Source: Gemmatales bacterium (lineage in GTDB: Bacteria; Planctomycetota; Planctomycetia; Gemmatales; HRBIN36). Taken from it: a stretch of DNA of 34,016 nt. Below the pieces are notes generated by a model. It had not been told where the DNA came from. It ran no database searches and worked only from the letters and a program-made list of their open reading frames with translations. The DNA is taken from NCBI GenBank assembly GCA_025056555.1, contig JANWVZ010000021.1:1-34016 (forward strand), written 5' to 3'. Below are positions 1 through 8,519 of this stretch, in pieces (the first letter of the stretch is position 1; each line of letters opens with the position of its first letter). A program made the position numbers and the translations under genes.

Positions 1-391
1 TGGGACACACATACACCGGAACCGCAAGCCCGCGAATATTATGCTCCTGACCGGGCGGAGCGGCATGTTGCGTCGCATACTCCAGGTACGGGAGAATCTG
101 ATACGCCCAGCCCCAGCTTTGATAAGGAGGGCCGGCAGGAACTCCCTGAATAAAGATTCTGGGAGAATTAGCGTCGTACCCGCCTGTAGGCAGGACGCGG
201 AAATCGTTTTGATGATTGTGGAAGGCCAAAGCAATCTGGTTCAGATTGGAAGCGCAGCGCATTTTGTTCGATGCTTCCCGCACGCGTTGGATAGCTGGAA
301 GCAACAACGCCATGAGGAGACCAATAATCGCAATGACTACCAGCAACTCGATCAGCGTAAAGCCTCTGGACTTGAGAATACGTACCTTCAT
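1..391 (-). CDS. DUF1559 (SBP_bac_10) pseudopilin-like protein, 3' part cut by window edge
   Basis: This is the N-terminal 130 residues of a DUF1559 protein that runs off the left edge, which is why the ORF track misses it. Reading the minus strand from the ATG at 391 gives [17 protein letters not shown], a type IV prepilin-like leader (cleavage after the G of G|FTLIE) with a hydrophobic helix at about residues 10-32. The planctomycete-typical [19 protein letters not shown] follows, then [24 protein letters not shown] strong Shine-Dalgarno AAGGAGG lies about 7 nt upstream and fixes the start. Members of this family are numerous in planctomycetes; they are thought to be exported through a pseudopilin-type route, but their function is not known. 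The next two minus-strand genes are paralogues. Confidence 0.93.
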   Translation of the reverse strand, partial: MKVRILKSRGFTLIELLVVIAIIGLLMALLLPAIQRVREASNKMRCASNLNQIALAFHNHQNDFRVLPTGGYDANSPRIFIQGVPAGPPYQSWGWAYQILPYLEYATQHAAPPGQEHNIRGLAVPVYVCP

Positions 392-790
392 GGGACACCT
401 CCTTCAGCAGGCTAGAATTGTTGTGGAAATATGCACATGACGCCCCGCAGCCTGAATAGGCCCCGAACCTATCCAGCGCTCCACCTTTCGACCACCCCCA
501 TCACACACTCATATCTTCAAGCGCCAGGAAGTGCTAATGCAATCAAAATTTCGCTCGCAGTTCGCTGTATTATAATGCTATCACTGAGGCAATATAAGAA
601 AAGCTTACTGGGGGACTAGAGGCTACTTTGCTGTAGGATAATCAAGTGCTATTGTTGAGCCCGTGTCTGCTGAGAACTAACAGGGATGATTGTTTCCATA
701 AGTGAATATGCTGTGAAGTGAGTACAGCAAGGGGATGGGGTACGTTTCTGTCAGGCTACCCCATCCCCTGCATTGATAATTCGCGAATTA
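392..790. other. Intergenic spacer between two DUF1559 genes
   Basis: There is no credible gene here; the short ORFs have no SD or family signature. On the minus strand a perfect TATAAT lies at 574-569, about 180 nt upstream of the first DUF1559 start, but I see no good -35 at 16-18 bp, so it is only a weak promoter candidate. A strong hairpin at 730-769 is listed separately. Confidence 0.6.
730..769 (-). terminator. 13-bp hairpin just downstream of the DUF1559 gene at 791-1843
   Basis: AGGGGATGGGGTA (730-742) and TACCCCATCCCCT (757-769) form a perfect 13-bp stem with a 14-nt loop, 21 nt past the stop codon of the minus-strand gene. No clear T-tract follows on the minus strand, so it may be a terminator lacking the usual U-run or an mRNA 3'-end stabiliser. 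Confidence 0.5.
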
Positions 791-1843
791 CTACTGCTCT
801 AAATCGCGGACGTTGTAAGCTTGGCCGTCGTTGCGGATAGCCGCACGCCGCAGGACTTCAACCGCGACGGTGTAACGAATGTTACGAATCGAACGGTCGG
901 CCATGACTGCGTTAAAGGAACCCACGTGCGCCGAACCGAATTGAGCAGCAGTCAAGTTATTTGTGGTCGTATAAATGGGCGGATCGGCATCTACATCCTG
1001 CCCCACCGCCGGAGGAACAGGCGAGGTCGTGATGACATGCACTTGACCGATCACTTCCGCATCAAAGCCTTGCGTCCAACCAGCGTTGTTATGGTTAGGA
1101 CCGGCCACTTCGTATTTCTGCTTGTGCATGCGTTTTTCACCAAGGAGAATGGTGTTGGACGTGCCATCGGGGAAGCCAGCGTTCAGGTCTATAGAACGAC
1201 GATGCGAGGCCTGGGGATGGGCCATCCCGCTGGCTACGAGTGCCCCACTCATGGTGAAGTCGTTGTACGGGGCAACGGGGTAGTTCCCAAGAGCGTCGCT
1301 CACTGCGGCTGGCACACCACCGTTACCTACGTAATCATTGGGAGCAATCAAAGCCAGGAGGGTACCTGGTACGGTTTGCGGTTTACGACGGCTTGGGCAG
1401 AAGTAAGAAGGCACTACGGTAGCACGAACGTCATTGTCGCTATTAAAGGCCCACAGGTTGCGTAATTCAATCGCCGGTAACACCTGATACATCCAGCCCC
1501 AGTTCTGCTCTGGAGGGGCTGCCGGCTGAGCGGGAGCAGCGGGAACGTTTCCGCCGGTTGCGGAGTTGGTCGTATACGGTGGACTTAGAGTGGGGTTATA
1601 GACGACACGACCAGTACCAGGCCAGCCCGCGGTGGGGAAGATGTTGAAGTCATTGTGGAAATTGTGAAATGCGACAGCCAACTGGGACAGGTTATTAGCG
1701 CAACGCATACGGTTAGCAGCTTCGCGGACGCGCTGAATGGCCGGCAGGAGCAAGGCCATCAAGAGTCCGATAATCGCGATGACGACGAGCAGCTCGATGA
1801 GCGTGAAGCCACGACTTCGTCGGCTCACACACACCCTACGCAT
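791..1843 (-). CDS. DUF1559 (SBP_bac_10) pseudopilin-like exported protein
   Basis: This is a 350-residue full-length DUF1559 protein. Residues 1-11 are basic ([11 protein letters not shown]). A prepilin-type [24 protein letters not shown] helix follows, then the conserved [27 protein letters not shown]. The centre carries the family's [12 protein letters not shown] and YFCPSRR motifs, and the C-terminal part has [12 protein letters not shown] and an altered final motif [12 protein letters not shown] (usually FADGSVRFI). The ATG at 1843 is preceded by GAGGAGG at good spacing. The gene sits in a tandem of three related minus-strand genes; gaps of more than 200 bp suggest separate transcription. 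Function is unknown; export and surface placement are inferred from the pseudopilin leader. Confidence 0.95.
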   Translation of the reverse strand: MRRVCVSRRSRGFTLIELLVVIAIIGLLMALLLPAIQRVREAANRMRCANNLSQLAVAFHNFHNDFNIFPTAGWPGTGRVVYNPTLSPPYTTNSATGGNVPAAPAQPAAPPEQNWGWMYQVLPAIELRNLWAFNSDNDVRATVVPSYFCPSRRKPQTVPGTLLALIAPNDYVGNGGVPAAVSDALGNYPVAPYNDFTMSGALVASGMAHPQASHRRSIDLNAGFPDGTSNTILLGEKRMHKQKYEVAGPNHNNAGWTQGFDAEVIGQVHVITTSPVPPAVGQDVDADPPIYTTTNNLTAAQFGSAHVGSFNAVMADRSIRNIRYTVAVEVLRRAAIRNDGQAYNVRDLEQ

Positions 1844-2069
1844 GACAGTACCTCCTCTTGGTAGAAAAGACCTGAATAGAAATTACGAGCAGGCGCCGCA
1901 CCTGCCCTGGTTAGTTGAAGAAATAAGGCCCTTCGCTTCCCTCACCCACACCTTGTCAAGTTCCTGAGTCACGATTCGTCATTTCCCCGTGGGCTATACT
2001 AGCAAATTAGCAAATGGCAGGCAAGAGGCTAGGAAGAAATTTTTCGAGAATCCCTTTCTGACTCGCTTT

Positions 2070-3071
2070 TTAATAGTTGGGGGGCATTACATTTTCGCCC
2101 AGGCGAATGGTGGACAGGGCACGATAAGTGGCCAAGTCAATCGTTTCGCGGATGAAACGGATGGAACTATCGGCCATCACGAATTGCGTTCCTCCGGGAT
2201 GACGACTGCGGAAGGAGTAGCGCTCCTGCCATTGGCCAATCCCGCTGCACGGAGCAGCCATGTTAGGCAACATGCAGGCGTTAGGCGGAATGGCGCAGGT
2301 CGCTGTGCACATATTGGAGTACACCCAAGTGCAACAGTGCTGGTCTAATTCTGGAGAGCGCTCGCCGATCATAAATGTATAGGCTGTGCCATCGGTAACA
2401 TCGGTGAGAGTAATGCGTTCTCGAACATCTGCACGGTAAAACATACCGTTACCATTATCCAAACCATTGCAGTCATTCTTATTGGGATCGGTGAAATTGT
2501 AGCCCGCACTCGACCAGCACCAGTTCGATCCTTCCACGCCGCCGTAGTTAATCATCGCCACTTGAACACTGAAGTTCACGGCACCGCGTACACCAATGGC
2601 GCGAGCCCGGTCGCTGGGGCAAAACATGAAGTCGAGCTGCGTTGCTAAAGGATTCAAAGCGGGGTTTGTACTGCCGGGATTACCAAACGTAGCTTGATTA
2701 ATGGTGGTGTTATCAATGTTGCCCATTCCACTGGGATCAGCGCTGCGAATCCTATCAAACAAATCGGAACGCTCAAAATAGGGCAGCAGCCGAGCGAAGA
2801 AACACCATTGAGGTTGGTTCGCGTCGCAGCAACCGCTGTTATTATTGACGTTGCCCGTACGAGGAAGGATTTTCCAGTCGTTGACGTAATTATGCACAGC
2901 CACGGAAAGATGCTTGAGATTGTTGCCACAGCGCATACGATTGGATGCTTCGCGAACCCGCTGGATGGCTGGCAATAGAAGAGCCAGCAAGAGTCCTATA
3001 ATGGCGATGACCACCAACAGTTCAATTAGCGTGAAGCCAGCAGCTGACTTGCGCTGAGATCCCCTACGCAT
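2070..3071 (-). CDS. DUF1559 (SBP_bac_10) pseudopilin-like protein, cysteine-rich variant
   Basis: This 333-residue protein has a prepilin-like start ([19 protein letters not shown]), [31 protein letters not shown], and the closing motif GGTQFVMADSSIRFIRETIDLATYRALSTI, all diagnostic for DUF1559. The start at 3071 has AAGAGGAGA upstream. It differs from its neighbours in having about 13 cysteines, clustered as GCCDANQPQWC near residue 78 and in a stretch from QHCCTW to AAPCSG near residues 245-277. After export these could form disulfides or bind metal; I infer this only from the pattern. Function is unknown. Confidence 0.94.
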   Translation of the reverse strand: MRRGSQRKSAAGFTLIELLVVIAIIGLLLALLLPAIQRVREASNRMRCGNNLKHLSVAVHNYVNDWKILPRTGNVNNNSGCCDANQPQWCFFARLLPYFERSDLFDRIRSADPSGMGNIDNTTINQATFGNPGSTNPALNPLATQLDFMFCPSDRARAIGVRGAVNFSVQVAMINYGGVEGSNWCWSSAGYNFTDPNKNDCNGLDNGNGMFYRADVRERITLTDVTDGTAYTFMIGERSPELDQHCCTWVYSNMCTATCAIPPNACMLPNMAAPCSGIGQWQERYSFRSRHPGGTQFVMADSSIRFIRETIDLATYRALSTIRLGENVMPPNY

Positions 3072-3385
3072 GACGGCATCTCCTCTTTGTGAAAGGCCTC
3101 AAAGGAAATTTATGAAGGGAATCGCACACACTCCCACCTCGTGCGACCTTTGCTATATCGAAGGCGAGCCAAGCCTTTGAACTCGCTCACACTAATTCTC
3201 CCAGTCTGACCGCAAACCTTATTAGTAAGAGTACAAAAGGCCGGAGGGTTCGTCAAGGATTTTTAGAGCATTTTTCATAATTGGCTTCGGGCTCGAGCTT
3301 CTTAGCCCACGGCGCCGGCAGGTTCGCCCCAGGCTGCAGACAGGCTGGTGCTGGGCCATTGAAAGGATAGGTTCAGCGTAGCGGC

Positions 3386-3498
3386 GTTTCCGGGTGGCGC
3401 AATCGAAAATAATGCCTGACACTCCGGCACCACTGCGAGTGGTGCCAGAAGAAAGTACGGGTTTTCGGGTGGCGCAATCGAAAATAATGCCTGACACT
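3386..3498. repeat. Two 38-bp direct repeats, 75-bp period
   Basis: 3386-3423 and 3461-3498 are identical except for one base: GTTT(C/T)CGGGTGGCG, then CAATCGAAAATAATGCCTG and ACACT. The 37-nt spacer contains a perfect hairpin. The repeat begins with GTTT and has a CGAAAATAATG core that resembles the core of the three-copy repeat at 19247-19436. This architecture resembles a two-repeat CRISPR or a set of transposase-binding sites at an element end; there is no cas gene or transposase in the window to decide. Confidence 0.85.
3426..3446. other. Perfect 9-bp inverted repeat inside the repeat spacer
   Basis: GGCACCACT and AGTGGTGCC are exact reverse complements separated by GCG. The hairpin occupies most of the 37-nt spacer between the two 38-bp repeats. 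There is no T-tract, so it is not a standard terminator. Confidence 0.7.
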
Positions 3499-4075
3499 AA
3501 GCCACGCGAATCAACGTGTTATGATGGCTTTATAACAGACCGTCCGAAGGTAAGTGACACGGGTACTTCGGCGGTAATCGCAAGAAGATAACGTCCAGCT
3601 TGATGATGAGTCGCTTTGAGGGTGAGAATATCTACACATGATGGCATTTCAGAGCGAATCGTCCAGCCAACTCTATGTTAGCTGAGATTCATGAATTTCT
3701 TTACTGCGGTCACTGATGCTTATGGAAATGGCCCCGATCAAGTCTGGCCCGATCAAAGCATTGTTTGCGAAACTGTGTACGTCGAGGGTTGTCGAGCTGT
3801 TGCTAATTTGAGTCCAGCTCGACGAACGCCAATAGCTTTGGTGCTTGTCTCCGGCGTGATCGGGATAAATGGCTTTATCGGGAATGAAGCCTGGAGTTCG
3901 CGATGAGAATTCGGTTCGGCGAGACGGTTTCCGGATCAAATCGCTGCGTTTTCCTGTGTGTTGGGTGGGATGCGTCCTCACGGTTTTTGGTTCGTCCCAG
4001 GTTGCATAGTTGTTACAACCGCCTTCCGTGGTAACGGCGGCATGAGCGCCAGGAATGATTTAGCGGTAAGGCCCC

Positions 4076-4103
4076 TTGCAGCAGTTAGGCTGGCACATAC
4101 AAT
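4076..4103 (+). promoter_or_regulatory. Putative sigma70-like promoter for the HTH-TM gene
   Basis: TTGCAG, 16 bp, TACAAT, placed 65 bp upstream of the ATG at 4168. Each hexamer has few mismatches to the consensus. Planctomycete promoter rules are poorly known, so this is a candidate only. Confidence 0.4.
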
Positions 4104-4167
4104 ATTGATGGTAAGTTACTCTTACAGCACAGGGCTGCCAGTAACGCACAGACGAGGGGGACAGGTC

Positions 4168-5913
4168 ATGCCGGAAGAGTTTTACACATTGCAGCAAGCT
4201 GCGGCGCGGCTAGGTCTACCGCCTGAGCGACTTCGACAGATGGTACAACGCAACGAGATTCGTGCCTTCATGGACCGTGGAGAGCCTATGTTCCGCAAGA
4301 GTGATGTTGAGGAAATTAGCAAGCGGTTGGGTTTGAAAAGTGATGCGAGCACGGGGCCGCCCACGCCGAAACCGAGCCCGGCGCCGGAGGTGAAGTCCTC
4401 TGAAGATAGCGGTCCGCGAAGCTCCAAACCAGCGGCGTCGCCGAGTGCTCCTGAAAGTCCGTCGGGGCGCGAGACCATGCCTGCAGGTTTGGATGCGGTG
4501 CCTTTTGAGATCGCGGATGGTCCAGGCACGGTAGATCTGGCGAGTGTGTTTGAGCAAGGGCCACGTACGCCCGGCACCGATAGTGATGTCCGCCTAGTAC
4601 CCGATGGCAGCGATATAAACGTGGTGGTCTTTCCCCCCGATGCCGATAAGCCACTGTCGCAACCCAGTAGCGGTAAGGACAAGCCGGAGAGTCAGGTACG
4701 CTTGGAGCCTGGTCAACCCGCGGCCGAGGCACAGCGTCCGCGATTGTCACAGTTGGACGTTCGCTCAGGGGACAGCGATAGCGACGTGCGCCTGGTGGAT
4801 GTGGACGGGCCGCAAATCGTACCAACCACTGGTGCTGCGCGCCACGACAGTCGCATTCGCCTGGAACCTGACCATCGATCGGACGTCAAGAGCGACAGTG
4901 GCGTTAAAGCTGAGCCGCGTTCCCCGGAAGGCTCCGATTCGACGTTGCAACTGGAAGTGAACCTGGACGAGGAACTGCAGGGAGCCGAAGAGCAGCGTCG
5001 CCGTGTCAGTGATTCCAGCGAGGAACGGGCTGCCGCGGAGATGTTACAGGACCCAGTCGAGCGCACTGAGTTTGAAGGGCAGGGGGACGAGTTTGAACTG
5101 AGTTTGCCGGAGGATGAGACGGCTCTTGCTGAGGAGGGTGAGGGCTCGGCAACGTTCCGTATCAAGGAAGAATCGGAGGACGTCTCGCGGAGTCCGGCCG
5201 CTGACAGTTCGAGTAATCAACCGCTGACTCTGGATGGAGGGGAGGCATCTGCTACCGAGGAACTTTCCTTTGACCTGTCTTTACAGGAAGAGGAGGCTAC
5301 GGAAGTTACGCCACGACCGGAGTCTGCCAAGCGCACCCCGGATTCCAGCAGTGAGTTTGAGTTGAGTGTTCAGGAAGACGATGATGCGGAAAGTGACACA
5401 GCCTTGCTCACCAGTCAAGGGAAGAAAGGCGGTCGTTCCCTTCAGGAAGCGGATACCGAGATGGAAGAGACCTCCGATTTCGACCTCCAGTTGGTCGAAG
5501 AAGAGGCCCCTGTCGGCGAGGAGAGTGGACGAGAAACTGAGGTGATCATTGACGAGGCGGCAGGTTCTGATCAGGAAACCCAAGTCGTCGAGCCAGTGGA
5601 GGACCTGAGCGACTTAGATTTAGGCCCCGAAGGCGGATTGGAGTTTGCTGAGCCGGGCTCCAGCGAAGTTACCGAGGTAGAAGAAGAAGCTGCGGTCGTC
5701 CCGGCGGAGGAAACTGCCGCTGCAATACGCTATGTGGAACTGGCACCGGCAGATTGGGGCTTATGGGCTTTGGTTCATGTGCCAACTACACTGGTCCTTA
5801 TCTTTGCGGGGCTACTGATGTTCGAGTTGGTGCGCAGCGTTCTTTATTATCACGAGCCGAGCATGATGGGGGGTCAGCTCTTCGAGTTGCTGGCCAATCT
5901 GTTCCGCAAGTAG
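4168..5913 (+). CDS. Membrane-tethered acidic protein with N-terminal MerR/excisionase-type HTH
   Basis: I start this 581-residue protein at the ATG at 4168 (MPEEFYTLQQAAARLGLPPE), not at 3958, because GAGGGGG lies just upstream and the HTH begins at once. Residues 5-55 form an excisionase/MerR-like HTH (YTLQQAAARLG, RLRQMVQRNEI, MFRKSDVEEI). A very acidic, proline/serine-rich and probably disordered region runs from about 60 to 525. It holds two series of degenerate motifs: first DSDVRLV / ESQVRLE / DSRIRLE / DSTLQLE, then DEFELSLPE / SFDLSLQEE / EFELSVQED / DFDLQLVEE. One membrane helix lies near 532-555 (LWALVHVPTTLVLIFAGLL), followed by a short tail. With the HTH in the cytoplasm the protein would be C-tail anchored. 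It is convergent with a second HTH gene. The DNA-binding role is inferred and no target is visible. Confidence 0.88.
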   Translation: MPEEFYTLQQAAARLGLPPERLRQMVQRNEIRAFMDRGEPMFRKSDVEEISKRLGLKSDASTGPPTPKPSPAPEVKSSEDSGPRSSKPAASPSAPESPSGRETMPAGLDAVPFEIADGPGTVDLASVFEQGPRTPGTDSDVRLVPDGSDINVVVFPPDADKPLSQPSSGKDKPESQVRLEPGQPAAEAQRPRLSQLDVRSGDSDSDVRLVDVDGPQIVPTTGAARHDSRIRLEPDHRSDVKSDSGVKAEPRSPEGSDSTLQLEVNLDEELQGAEEQRRRVSDSSEERAAAEMLQDPVERTEFEGQGDEFELSLPEDETALAEEGEGSATFRIKEESEDVSRSPAADSSSNQPLTLDGGEASATEELSFDLSLQEEEATEVTPRPESAKRTPDSSSEFELSVQEDDDAESDTALLTSQGKKGGRSLQEADTEMEETSDFDLQLVEEEAPVGEESGRETEVIIDEAAGSDQETQVVEPVEDLSDLDLGPEGGLEFAEPGSSEVTEVEEEAAVVPAEETAAAIRYVELAPADWGLWALVHVPTTLVLIFAGLLMFELVRSVLYYHEPSMMGGQLFELLANLFRK

Positions 5914-5994
5914 CGTTGCTGAACTTGGCGGACGCGATCCTGGCGCTGCACTAATCGGCAAAGCCAGACGAGATTAAAGTGCCTGTGGCATGGG

Positions 5995-6039
5995 TTGCTA
6001 TTCCGAACTGGAAAGCCCGCGACACATTGGGAATAGCAA
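5995..6039. terminator. Inverted repeat between convergent genes, possible bidirectional terminator
   Basis: TTGCTATTCC (5995-6004) pairs exactly with GGAATAGCAA (6030-6039) around a 25-nt loop. It lies between the stops of the convergent genes ending at 5913 and 6056. There is no strong T-tract on either side, so the assignment rests on position and pairing. Confidence 0.35.
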
Positions 6040-6055
6040 TAATCCGACGGTTGAA

Positions 6056-6631
6056 TCAGCCTTCGCGTTTTTGCAAAGCCAGAGTGCGAATTCTTTGGGC
6101 CAATAACGCGATGTCAAAAGGTTTCTTGAACGCTTCGTTGAAACCAAACTGGAGTAATCCTTCAGGATTCGGCTCGTCTTCAAGGGCCAAAGCAATGATG
6201 TAGGTGTCGCGATACTCATCGTTGCGCCGCAGGTTTTGCGCAATTTGGATGCTTTCGGAGCGCCCCATAGCCAAGTCAATGATGATGGTATCGGGGTGGA
6301 AACTCTCGGCGAGGATGCCGGCTTCGAAGCCACTGTGCGCGACCTGATAGCGGAAGTCTTCAGACTCGGGCAGCAGCTCCTTGAGGCGATTAATGAAAAG
6401 TTCTTCGGCACCGAGGATCAGAATCTTGTGCCAGATTTCCTCTTCCAGTTCGCCGAGGGGCATGCCGTGTTCCTTGAGAAAGCGAATGAGGCTTTCCCTC
6501 GGAATGCGCCGGTCCTGGCTACCGGGGATGCGGTAACCCCGGAGTCGGCCGGAGTCGAACCACTTGCTGACGGTGCGCGGAGCCACCTTACAAATCTTGG
6601 CCACTTGCCCAGTCGTGAACACTTTCCTCAT
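6056..6631 (-). CDS. HTH (BldC/excisionase-type) protein with response regulator receiver-like domain
   Basis: I start this 191-residue protein at the ATG at 6631 (MRKVFTTGQVAKICKVAPRT), with GGAG about 9 nt upstream; the longer ORF start adds 42 residues unlike the family. Residues 5-55 form a MerR/BldC-like HTH (TGQVAKICKVAPRTVSKWFDSGRLRGYRIP). Residues 68-188 resemble a CheY-like receiver: KILILG, IIIDLAMG with Asp119 in the phospho-acceptor position, and AFKKPFD with the conserved Lys. The usual N-terminal acidic pair is replaced by GAEE and the Ser/Thr position appears as ALAL, so canonical Mg2+-dependent phosphorylation is doubtful. HTH-first, receiver-second is the reverse of most response regulators, though known in planctomycetes. 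No histidine kinase is adjacent. Confidence 0.88.
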   Translation of the reverse strand: MRKVFTTGQVAKICKVAPRTVSKWFDSGRLRGYRIPGSQDRRIPRESLIRFLKEHGMPLGELEEEIWHKILILGAEELFINRLKELLPESEDFRYQVAHSGFEAGILAESFHPDTIIIDLAMGRSESIQIAQNLRRNDEYRDTYIIALALEDEPNPEGLLQFGFNEAFKKPFDIALLAQRIRTLALQKREG

Positions 6632-7878
6632 AGTTCGCGCTCCAGTCTGTTCTCGTGGCGGCACGGCGTATGCGGGCTCGCCGGCCGATGCCTTGTGGTT
6701 TGCCTGAGCGGTGTAGTCAGGGGTCGTGCTGACTACACTGCCTGGGACCTTACCCATCCCTGCCAGACCGTGCTGGGTCGCTCGTCTCCTCTTGGCCTAG
6801 GGCTTTTCTGGGGTTTGTGCTTTGGACATTGTTGTTTTTCGTCACAAGTCCGTGCTTCAAATCAGAAAAATACCTCTATTTCGGGGACTTCCGCCCTTCC
6901 GTATTCCGGCGCAGCACCTCATAATCGTTGGACGTGTTTCCTTCTGAATCGGCGCCATATCTCACCCAATTTGAACTGCAAGCCCTGGGTTAGTAACAAA
7001 GGGGCACCTTACCAACCCTCGATAAGTCGCGATGACCTTCGACACCATGGAACGACCTGACATGTGTCCCCATGAGGCAACACGTCCTGAACTCAAGAAG
7101 CCCCACTCACCCTGCGCCTCTAGAGGTTACATAAGCTGTTTATTCATACGTACTACAGGGCTATCACAGGAAAACCAATGGTACAATAATTCAAGCATAA
7201 CGCCTTACTTCTACGCTCGTATTGTTTCCCCTACACATAAGGTGGTCCGGCTGATTCGGTCGCTTGCTTTGTAACCATTTGATGGAACCCTGCAGTCTGA
7301 AGAGCAGGCAGAGCAAGTTGGACAGCGCTGATACGCTCGCTTGGTTTGTAACCGTTTGATGGAGCGGTAGCGTTAGTTCGCGCGCATCCAGTGGTTTTCG
7401 ATAGGTGAATTGGCAAACAAACACACATTTGTAGGTGGGCCGAATTTTCGGGCCGTGAATCACGCCAATCTTCTCTAAGAAAACGCGTAACCCTAAAGAC
7501 CCCAGGCTTGCTGCAACAACATGAAACATGCCAATGACAGCCGGTTGGTGGCACCGTTGGCCTATTAGGCCAAACGATTTGGAAAAAGAGAACCATTTCG
7601 AGATTTTGGACTTGGTGCCAGCGATCAGAAAGGTCAACTTGGGAACTGGTAGGTCCTGATAAAGTATAGACGAACCACGAAAACCCTTCGATGATCTATT
7701 CTTGGGCAACGTAGCAGATTACCTGTTGTAGCAAGAATCAGGTACATTATCTGCGCTAGTCCGCCGCAATAGCATATTATGTGATGGAGTGGGCACAGAT
7801 TTTGCCAATCTGGAGACGGGTAATTATCTGTCTGTATAGGGGGCAGCTGAATAAGCCTGAAGCTGGGGGATTGCTGAG
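6632..7878. other. Gene-poor spacer of about 1.25 kb
   Basis: I find no ORF with a family signature. The 172-residue minus ORF at 7191-7709 runs across the direct repeats and looks random. The stretch holds the 37-bp imperfect repeat pair at 7250-7363. I see no tRNA, riboswitch or transposase remnant. Confidence 0.55.
7250..7363. repeat. Two imperfect 37-bp direct repeats, 77-bp period
   Basis: 7250-7286 and 7327-7363 match at 33 of 37 positions; shared blocks include TTTGTAACC and TTTGATGGA. The spacer is 40 nt. Unit length and period match the other two intergenic repeat loci (3386-3498 and 19247-19436), but the repeat sequence is different. Confidence 0.75.
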
Positions 7879-8400
7879 ATGGTTGTGGAAGGGAAAGAAA
7901 TTGGAAGAAAAACCTTAGCGGCGACGGTACTGGTGGTGCTGGCGTTGAGTGGTTGCGGTAACGGTCAAGCTGGCCGTGAGCTGCCAGCCGCTTCTTTACA
8001 GCCCTTAGCAGAAGACGAGCCGATTCGTTTGATGATCCGGGGCCAGGATGAACGTGGACGGCGGGTGAATGAGGTGTTCATCAATGGCAAATGGGTGTCT
8101 GTGCTGAATGATCCAGTGTTCGATCAATGGTTGGGCATACAGGTGGCTCGCTACGAAGCTTTTTATCAGCAAACGGGGACCCCTAAACTGCAGATTGTAG
8201 ATCGAGGCGGTTGCCGAGCGGTGTTTCGCACGCCTGTTATTCTACAAGTGGTGGGGGACGGTTACGCGGCTGGCGTGGTGCACAGTGTAAGCCGCCGACT
8301 TCGTGACGCAGGTTTCGCCATGCCACCAGAAGTTGTCTCAACTACAGGCGCGAGCCTGGTTGATCCCAAGACGCTGGCAGATACTCGCTTCGTTCAGTAG
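7879..8400 (+). CDS. Putative lipoprotein of unknown function
   Basis: This 173-residue protein has a signal peptide whose hydrophobic part is ATVLVVLALSG, followed by a lipobox LSGC with Cys26 as the acylation site. A GGGGGA stretch lies about 11 nt upstream of the ATG. The mature part is mixed alpha/beta (IRLMIRGQDERGRRVNEVFINGKWVSVLND, then PKLQIVDRGGCRAVF) and I do not recognise a domain. It is the first of four exported-protein genes on the plus strand; gaps of 120-210 bp make a shared operon uncertain. Attachment to a membrane by lipid is inferred from the lipobox. Confidence 0.82.
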   Translation: MVVEGKEIGRKTLAATVLVVLALSGCGNGQAGRELPAASLQPLAEDEPIRLMIRGQDERGRRVNEVFINGKWVSVLNDPVFDQWLGIQVARYEAFYQQTGTPKLQIVDRGGCRAVFRTPVILQVVGDGYAAGVVHSVSRRLRDAGFAMPPEVVSTTGASLVDPKTLADTRFVQ

Positions 8401-8519
8401 GTTTATCCCGAGTGAGTTGGGCCAATGATTTTCTGCCATCAGGTTGATACATTGAATCCATTCGAGACCAATCCGTGAAACACGGTGCTGCTGGCGGGTA
8501 ACATTTTCAGGGGAAAGAA

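Larger units (their letters stand above)
3072..4167. other. Gene-poor spacer of about 1.1 kb
   Basis: No ORF here has a credible start, SD or recognisable domain; the listed 65-102 residue ORFs on both strands overlap each other and look random. The stretch contains the 38-bp repeat pair at 3386-3498, a perfect hairpin inside its spacer, and a promoter-like element before the next gene. It could be the scar of a lost mobile element, but no transposase remnant is readable. Confidence 0.6.

Noticed and set aside
3222-3591. ORFs on both strands with the repeated string GIIFDCATRK or AQSKIMPDT
   Set aside because: The repeated peptides are just translations of the 38-bp DNA repeat; neither frame has an SD or family match.
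3958-4167. Extended N-terminus of the HTH-TM protein in the ORF track
   Set aside because: The SD and HTH start both point to 4168, and a promoter-like element lies inside the extension.
6632-6757. Extended N-terminus of the HTH-receiver protein
   Set aside because: The family begins at MRKVFTTGQVAKICK with its own SD; the upstream 42 residues have no family character.
7191-7709. 172-residue minus-strand ORF in a gene-free stretch
   Set aside because: It crosses both 37-bp direct repeats, has no SD, no recognisable domain, and a second minus ORF overlaps it in another frame.
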